Part shown: positions 59,306-64,000 of the stretch, one piece after another
Position numbering within the stretch: position 1 is the stretch's first letter
Layout of the letters: every line of letters begins with the position of its first letter
Assembly (NCBI RefSeq): GCF_963169125.1
Contig: NC_084798.1
Coordinates: 198,395,481 to 198,459,480 of the forward strand
Reading direction: 5' to 3'
Length of the DNA: 64,000 nucleotides
Source: Humulus lupulus
Lineage: Eukaryota; Streptophyta; Magnoliopsida; Rosales; Cannabaceae
Position numbers and translations under genes: made by a program
The notes under the pieces: model-generated
What the model saw: the letters and a program-made list of their open reading frames with translations, nothing else
Databases searched by the model: none
Told to the model about the DNA's origin: nothing

Positions 59306-59995
59306 TCTTTTTCCTCTTTTCTTTCTATCTTTTCACTACACGACCTACGGGTCGTGATGTAAGGACAATTACTTTTTTAATTATTAATTTTTATTGCTGC
59401 ATGGGCAGCCTTTACTTTTAACAAACAATTACATCCGAGCAGCGACTGCTTATGGTGCAAAGTAATTCCTCTAGATATTATAATATTTGCATTTTATCAT
59501 AACAACTGTTCGCATGATCGAGCCTAGCATAGTACTTTGGTTTGATTTGACAAAATACAAAATTCTAAAAAATACTCTAAGTACCCTAGCATGCTTTCAC
59601 TTATTTTTCTCATGTGTTTACATACCTTTCGATATGCTTTGCTTACTAGATGCCTTATATGCCCCCCAAGTGATTGAAAAGCTTTAGGTCCTTAGTCACT
59701 TGCCTTGACCAAAACCTGTTCAAACATTACTGTTCAGAGCAAAGGAATTAAAAGGATAATACAGCAAAACAACACACGTAATGAGCAAATACTTGTAATA
59801 AATACAATAATTGGCAAGAATGTCTGGCTGCACACAGTCCCTTATATTTCTTGTAATAAATGGACAAAAGGTGTATGTACGAGTGATCAATAAGATCTTA
59901 CACTTATAAGCGATTAGTCACGTAAAATGACCAACCCTTTTTCACAACTTGTAAAAGTAAAATAAATACAAGCCAATTCTTTTAAGAAGAATAGT
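59306..59995. other. Tail-to-tail spacer of element 2
   Basis: Non-coding counterpart of 43223-43897, between the antisense gene stop and the pol stop. It contains the shared ACATCCGAGCAGCGACTGCT and TATGCCCCCCAAGTGATTG blocks. Confidence 0.7.
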
Positions 59996-61110
59996 TTATT
60001 GATAGTACTTGCCCAGGTGTTCTCCATTCCAATAGCGAGGAATGAGATATCCATTTAAGCGAGCAAGTTTGTAGGTGCCTGGATGGAGGACTTCTTCAAT
60101 CTAGTACGGTCATTCCCAATTAAGTCTAAGTACTCCAACAGCTTGGTTAGGAAAACTCTTCGAAGTACTAGATCTCCGACATTGAATTTCCTTTCACGCA
60201 CTTTAGAATTGAAATACCGGGCGACTTTTTGCTGGTAAACAGCTACTCGGAGTTAGGCTTGCTCACGCTTCTCATCGATTAAGTCCAGGGATTCCATCAA
60301 TAGTTGGCTATTAGAGCCTTGATCATGCGTTATTCTTCGATGTGACGGCGGATCTAACTCAACAAGCAACATAGCCTCATACCCATAAGCCAAGGAAAAT
60401 GGGGTATGGCCTGTTGCTGTTCGGTGGGAAGTTCTGTATGACCAAAGGACTTCAGGCAATTGTTCTGGCCATGCCCCCTTAGCTTCTTCAAGTCTTTTCT
60501 TTATAGTATCCTTTAGCGTTTTATTGACTGCTTCGACTTGTCCATTTGCTTGGAGATGAGCAACTCAAGAAAAGCTCTTGATAATTCCATGTCGTTCGCA
60601 AAAATCCGTGAACAGATCACTATCAAACTGCGTGTCGTTGTCTGAGACGATTTTCCTCGGAAATCCATAGCGACATATGATGTTTTTTACCACAAAATCC
60701 AGCACTTTCTTGGTCGTTATGGTTGCGAGTGTCTCAGCTTCGGCCCATTTAGTGAAGTAATCGATAGCAACCACAACATACTTAACGCTGCCCTTTCCTG
60801 TGGGCAGAGACCCGATTAAATCTATACCCCAGACTGTGAATGGCCACGAGCTTTGCATCTATTTCAGCTCATTAGGGGCTGCTCGTGGAATTTTGGAAAA
60901 CCTCTGGCACTTGTCACACCTCCGCACAAATTCCATCGAGTCTTCATTCATTGTTGGCCAGAAGTACCCTTGCCTCAGGATCTTTTTTGATAAGCTTTGC
61001 CCCCCAGCGTGGTCCCCACAAAAGCCTTTGTGTACCTCTTTCATCATTTTTTTGGCCTTCTCTTTCGAAATACATCTGAGGAGTGGCATTGAGTATCCCC
61101 TTCAGTACAA
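59996..61110 (-). pseudogene. Integrase of element 2
   Basis: The zinc motif is complete (EVHKGFCGDHAGG and RRCDKCQRF). The core has GIDLIGSLPTGKG and SDNDTQFDSDLF, where DNG has become DND next to the catalytic Asp. PEVLWSYRTSHRTATGHTPF follows (60459-60400). Stops and frameshifts lie at about 60545-60570 and 60100-60250. The C-terminus ends WNGEHLGKYYQ with the stop at 59996-59998. It is continuous, with no LTR in it, and so shows the target site of the element 1 insertion (43938). Confidence 0.86.
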
Positions 61111-61790
61111 GATTCCATCGACCAGGATATACCTAGCAGCCTACCGCTGAAGGGTCCTAGCTTTGTTCCTGTCCGTCGGTAACACGCCTTGTGTCAGATA
61201 CTCTATGTAAGGTGCCATCCATGTATCCGCTGCCTGGATCACCAAAGTAGTCTCTTCTGCTTGGATGCTTGGCACAGACAGCCGTTCAACTAGCACTATG
61301 TACAGAGTATCAGCATCCTTCGCACTTGCTAATTTTGCCAAGGCATCAGTGTTTGAATTTTGGTCGCGAGGTACTTGTTGAAGGGTGTACTTGTCAAACT
61401 GCGCTAATAGATCCTTCATTTTGTTTAAGTAAGCGACCATCTTTAAACAACGGGCCTTGTACTTTCCCATGATCTGATTTACTACCAGCTGCGAGTCACT
61501 GTAAATGTCAAGTGCCTTTATGTTCATGTCTCTGGCCAGTCGTAACCCAGCGAGCAGTGCTTCATACTTGGCCTCGTTGTTTGAAGCAATGAAGTCAAAC
61601 CTGATTGTGCAGTGAAATCAATGCCCTTCAGGCATTATCAAAATCACTCCTGCTCCTACGTGGTGCTCGTTAGAAGAACCATCTGTAAATAACTTCCATG
61701 AGGGAGCTTGGTTTTGAGGCTCAGGCTCTTCATGTGTTTCTGATTGCTCGTTATTTGGAAGCCCAGTGAACTCTGTGATGAAGTCAGCTA
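61111..61790 (-). pseudogene. Second RNase H of element 2
   Basis: LFTDGSSNEHHVGAG precedes a stop after PEGH (61618). The rest follows as [12 protein letters not shown] and [14 protein letters not shown] (61527-61141). The layout and motifs match element 1. One stop and one frame break separate the halves. Confidence 0.85.
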
Positions 61791-63300
61791 GGGCTTGCCC
61801 TTTTATTGCTGCTCGTGGCAAGTAAGAGATATCGAACTGCCCAAGTTCGACCGCCCATTTCAATAATCTTCGTGTGGCCTCTGGCTTTTGCAGAACTTGC
61901 TGTAGAGGCTGGTCGGTCAGAACCGTGATTGGGTGAGCTTGAAAGTAGGGTTGCAGCTTCCTAGAGGCTAAAATTAAGCAATAGGCTAATTTTTCAATAG
62001 GTGGGTATCGCAGCTCTGCTCCAATTAGCCTCTTGCTTACATAATAAACAACCTTTTGCACGCCTTTTTCTTCTCTTACTAAGACAGTGCTAGCATCATA
62101 TTCTGTGATCGCCAAGTAGATGAACAAAGTTTCTTTATCGACAGGCTTCGATAGGATTGGTGGTTGCGCCATGTGAGCTTTTAAGGCTTGAAATGCCTGC
62201 TCGCACTCCTCTGTCCATTCGAATTTCTTGTTGCCTCTGAGTAGATTAAAAAATGGGACGCACTTGTCCGTTGATTTGGAAATGAATCTACTGAGAGCAC
62301 CAATCCTCCCGGTTAAACTTTGAACATCTTTGATCTTTGTTGGCGATTTCATATCGACCAGGGCCTTGATCTTTTTGGGATTGGCCTCGATTCCTCGTGA
62401 GTTCACTATGAATCCCAAGAACTTCCCTGATCCTACTCTGAAGGAGCATTTGAGGGGATTTAGCTTCATCTGATATTTGTTCAAGACGTTGAAGCATTCT
62501 TGCAAGTCCCCTATATGCCCTTCTGCCTTCTTCGACTTAACCAGCATGCCGTCAACATAAACCTCCATGTTTGTGCCGATCAGCTCCTTAAACATGTGGT
62601 TGACCAATCACTGGTAAGTCGCACCAACATTTTTCAAATCGAAGGGCATTACTTTGTAACAGTAAAGCCCTGTGTCAGTCCGAAAGCTAGTGCGATTCTC
62701 ATCAGGAGGATGCATACTAATCTGATTATACCTAGAGTATGCATCCATGAATGAGAGAATCTCGTGCCCTACACTGGCATCGACCAGTTGGTCGATCCTC
62801 GGGAGTGGGAAACAATCTTTAAGGTAGGCTTTATTAAGGTCTCTGAAATCCAAACATGTTTTCCATTTGCCACTCGGCTTGGGAACTAGCACAAGATTAG
62901 AGACCCATGATGGATAAAACACTACCCTGATGAATCCATTCTCCTTAAGCTTATCAACTTCTTCTTTTAAGGCCTTTGATCTATCTTTGTTGAGCAGCCT
63001 CCTTTTTTGTTGTACCGGTGGAAACTTTTGTCTATATTCAGGACATGGCTAATGACTGTAGGGTTTATTCTAACCATGTCTTTATGCGACTAGGCAAAGA
63101 CCTCCTAGTTTTCCTTAAAGAATTTCACCAATGCTTGTTTTGTTGTTGTCTCTAAGTTTTTACTAACTTTCACAACCCTGGTCGGATTTATCTTCATCGA
63201 GTTGGACCTCTTCAAGGTCCTCGATGGGTCCTAACTCTTCATCATAATCCCCAAAGCAAGGATCTAAATCTCTGTCCTCACTTTGGGAAACGCCCTATTT
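61791..63300 (-). pseudogene. Reverse transcriptase and first RNase H of element 2
   Basis: RT blocks are FYPSWVSNLVLVPKPSGK, then FMDAYSRYNQI, VMPFDLKNVGATYQ, and after an in-frame stop (about 62607) VYVDGMLVKSKK. YVDD has become YVDG, so this copy also lacks one catalytic Asp, at the neighbouring position to the change in element 1. RNase H follows with FIYLAITEYDASTVLV, VYYVSKRL, VLTDQPLQQVL and ALADFI. From 62607 to 61618 the frame is open for 329 codons. Confidence 0.87.
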
Positions 63301-64000
63301 GGTGGCATCATCACCTGATTGGGCTTGTACATCAGTCGCCATTTATAACTCTTTTTCAACAACTTCCCTCGATACACACTTTTTCGCCTTAGTTATCGAG
63401 GCATTGTAGCATTCCCTCGCTTCCCGCTGATTTCCCAACACGCATCCTATCCCTGCGTCAGTGGGGAATTTCATGGCCAGGTGCCATATCGAGGTAACGG
63501 CTCGTAGGTCGACCAAAATCGGCCTTCAAATTACAGCATTATATGCCGAAGGATAATCAACTACTATGAAAGTAGTGAGTAATGTCTTGTTAGCAGGTAA
63601 CAGTACCTGCTGTAACTGGAAGCCTAATCGACCCAGTTGGGGCGAGCTCTTCGCCGGAAAAACCATAGATGGTTTGGTTGCATGGCTCCAGGTCCTTGAT
63701 GGACACCTTCATTCTCTCCAGTGAAGAATTGTATAGGATGTTGAACAAGCTTCCTGTGTCAACCAACACCCTCTTCACCATCTTGTTGGAAATTTGCACG
63801 TCCACAACTAGCGGATCAGAGTGTGGGAATCGTACGTGTTGGGCATCATCTTCAGAGAAGGTTATTAATTCCTCCTCTATTCGAGCCTTCTTTGGTGCTC
63901 AATCCTCCACTCTCATCATCTTGATGTCCTGGTCGTGGCGTAGGGTTCGAGCGTATCGTTCCCTTGCCTTCCCACTGTCCCCTGCAAGGTGTGGGCCACC
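63301..64000 (-). pseudogene. Aspartic protease of element 2, partial region
   Basis: KRVLVDTGSLFNILYNSS carries the DTGS active site (about 63755), and TIYGFSGEELAPTGSIRLPVT follows. The frame is then lost at about 63590. Upstream (63806-64000) is the Gag-protease linker with further breaks, running off the window edge. Confidence 0.82.

Larger units (their letters stand above)
55193..64000 (-). mobile_element. Gypsy element 2 (Tat lineage), 3' half, runs off the window
   Basis: It has the same organisation as element 1: 3' LTR, polypurine tract, antisense spliced gene, integrase, second RNase H, RNase H/RT and protease. No other elements are inserted in this part. It serves as the 'empty site' reference for the two solo LTRs in element 1. 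Gag and the 5' LTR lie beyond 64000. Confidence 0.9.

Overview
This window is plant nuclear DNA from a repeat-dense chromosome region. The signs are GT-AG introns, Ty3/gypsy and copia-type LTR retrotransposons with 5-bp target duplications, an L1-type LINE, a tRNA-derived SINE, hAT- and Mutator-type transposons, and AT-rich spacers. The repeat families look eudicot. A Rosales/Cannabaceae source is only an impression. Nothing bacterial or viral is present.

Layout. 1-11342: remains of a Tat-like Ty3/gypsy element on the minus strand ('element 0': gag, primer-binding site and the end of its 5' LTR). It is cut by a solo LTR (1802-3776), by a solo LTR (4258-10045) that holds another solo LTR (4710-8634) that holds a 5'-truncated LINE (6589-8096), and by a hAT-type MITE (10195-10914). 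A long inverted repeat lies at 10974-11342. 11343-20490: AT-rich non-coding DNA with solo LTRs at 11421-14045 and 15122-15879, tandem duplications, a MITE and microsatellites. 20491-21780: the only intact host gene seen, a five-exon SLX9-type ribosome-biogenesis gene on the minus strand. 21781-25144: mostly intergenic, with a SINE and one exon-like island.

25145-34449: a decayed Mutator-like element. A DUF1985/Ulp1-like protease gene on the plus strand converges on a MULE transposase gene on the minus strand. The layout recalls the ULP-carrying 'Kaonashi' MULEs. A solo LTR (30071-32470) splits the transposase. A copia-like 3' LTR (34450-39100, itself holding a solo LTR at 35691-38507) sits in what looks like the first transposase intron.

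39152-64000: gypsy element 1 (minus strand, Tat lineage with two RNase H domains) inserted into the copia-like element. Gypsy element 2, of the same type, inserted into the 5' LTR of element 1 at 55193 and runs off the right edge. Both carry gag/pol on the minus strand and, next to the 3' LTR, an oppositely oriented spliced gene of the Transposase_28 ('putative gypsy-type transposon') kind. Element 1 is further split by solo LTRs at 43938-45852 and 49074-52088, the latter holding another solo LTR (49608-50782).

All ten solo LTRs are flanked by exact 5-bp target duplications read directly from the sequence, so the nesting order is well supported. The most unusual signals are (i) 12-18 bp perfect palindromes clustered inside LTRs of different families, each family using its own word; (ii) the antisense spliced genes with conserved exon borders; (iii) strand-polarised arrays of an AGCTCGAT word inside the Mutator-like element; and (iv) a long LTR-derived inverted repeat.
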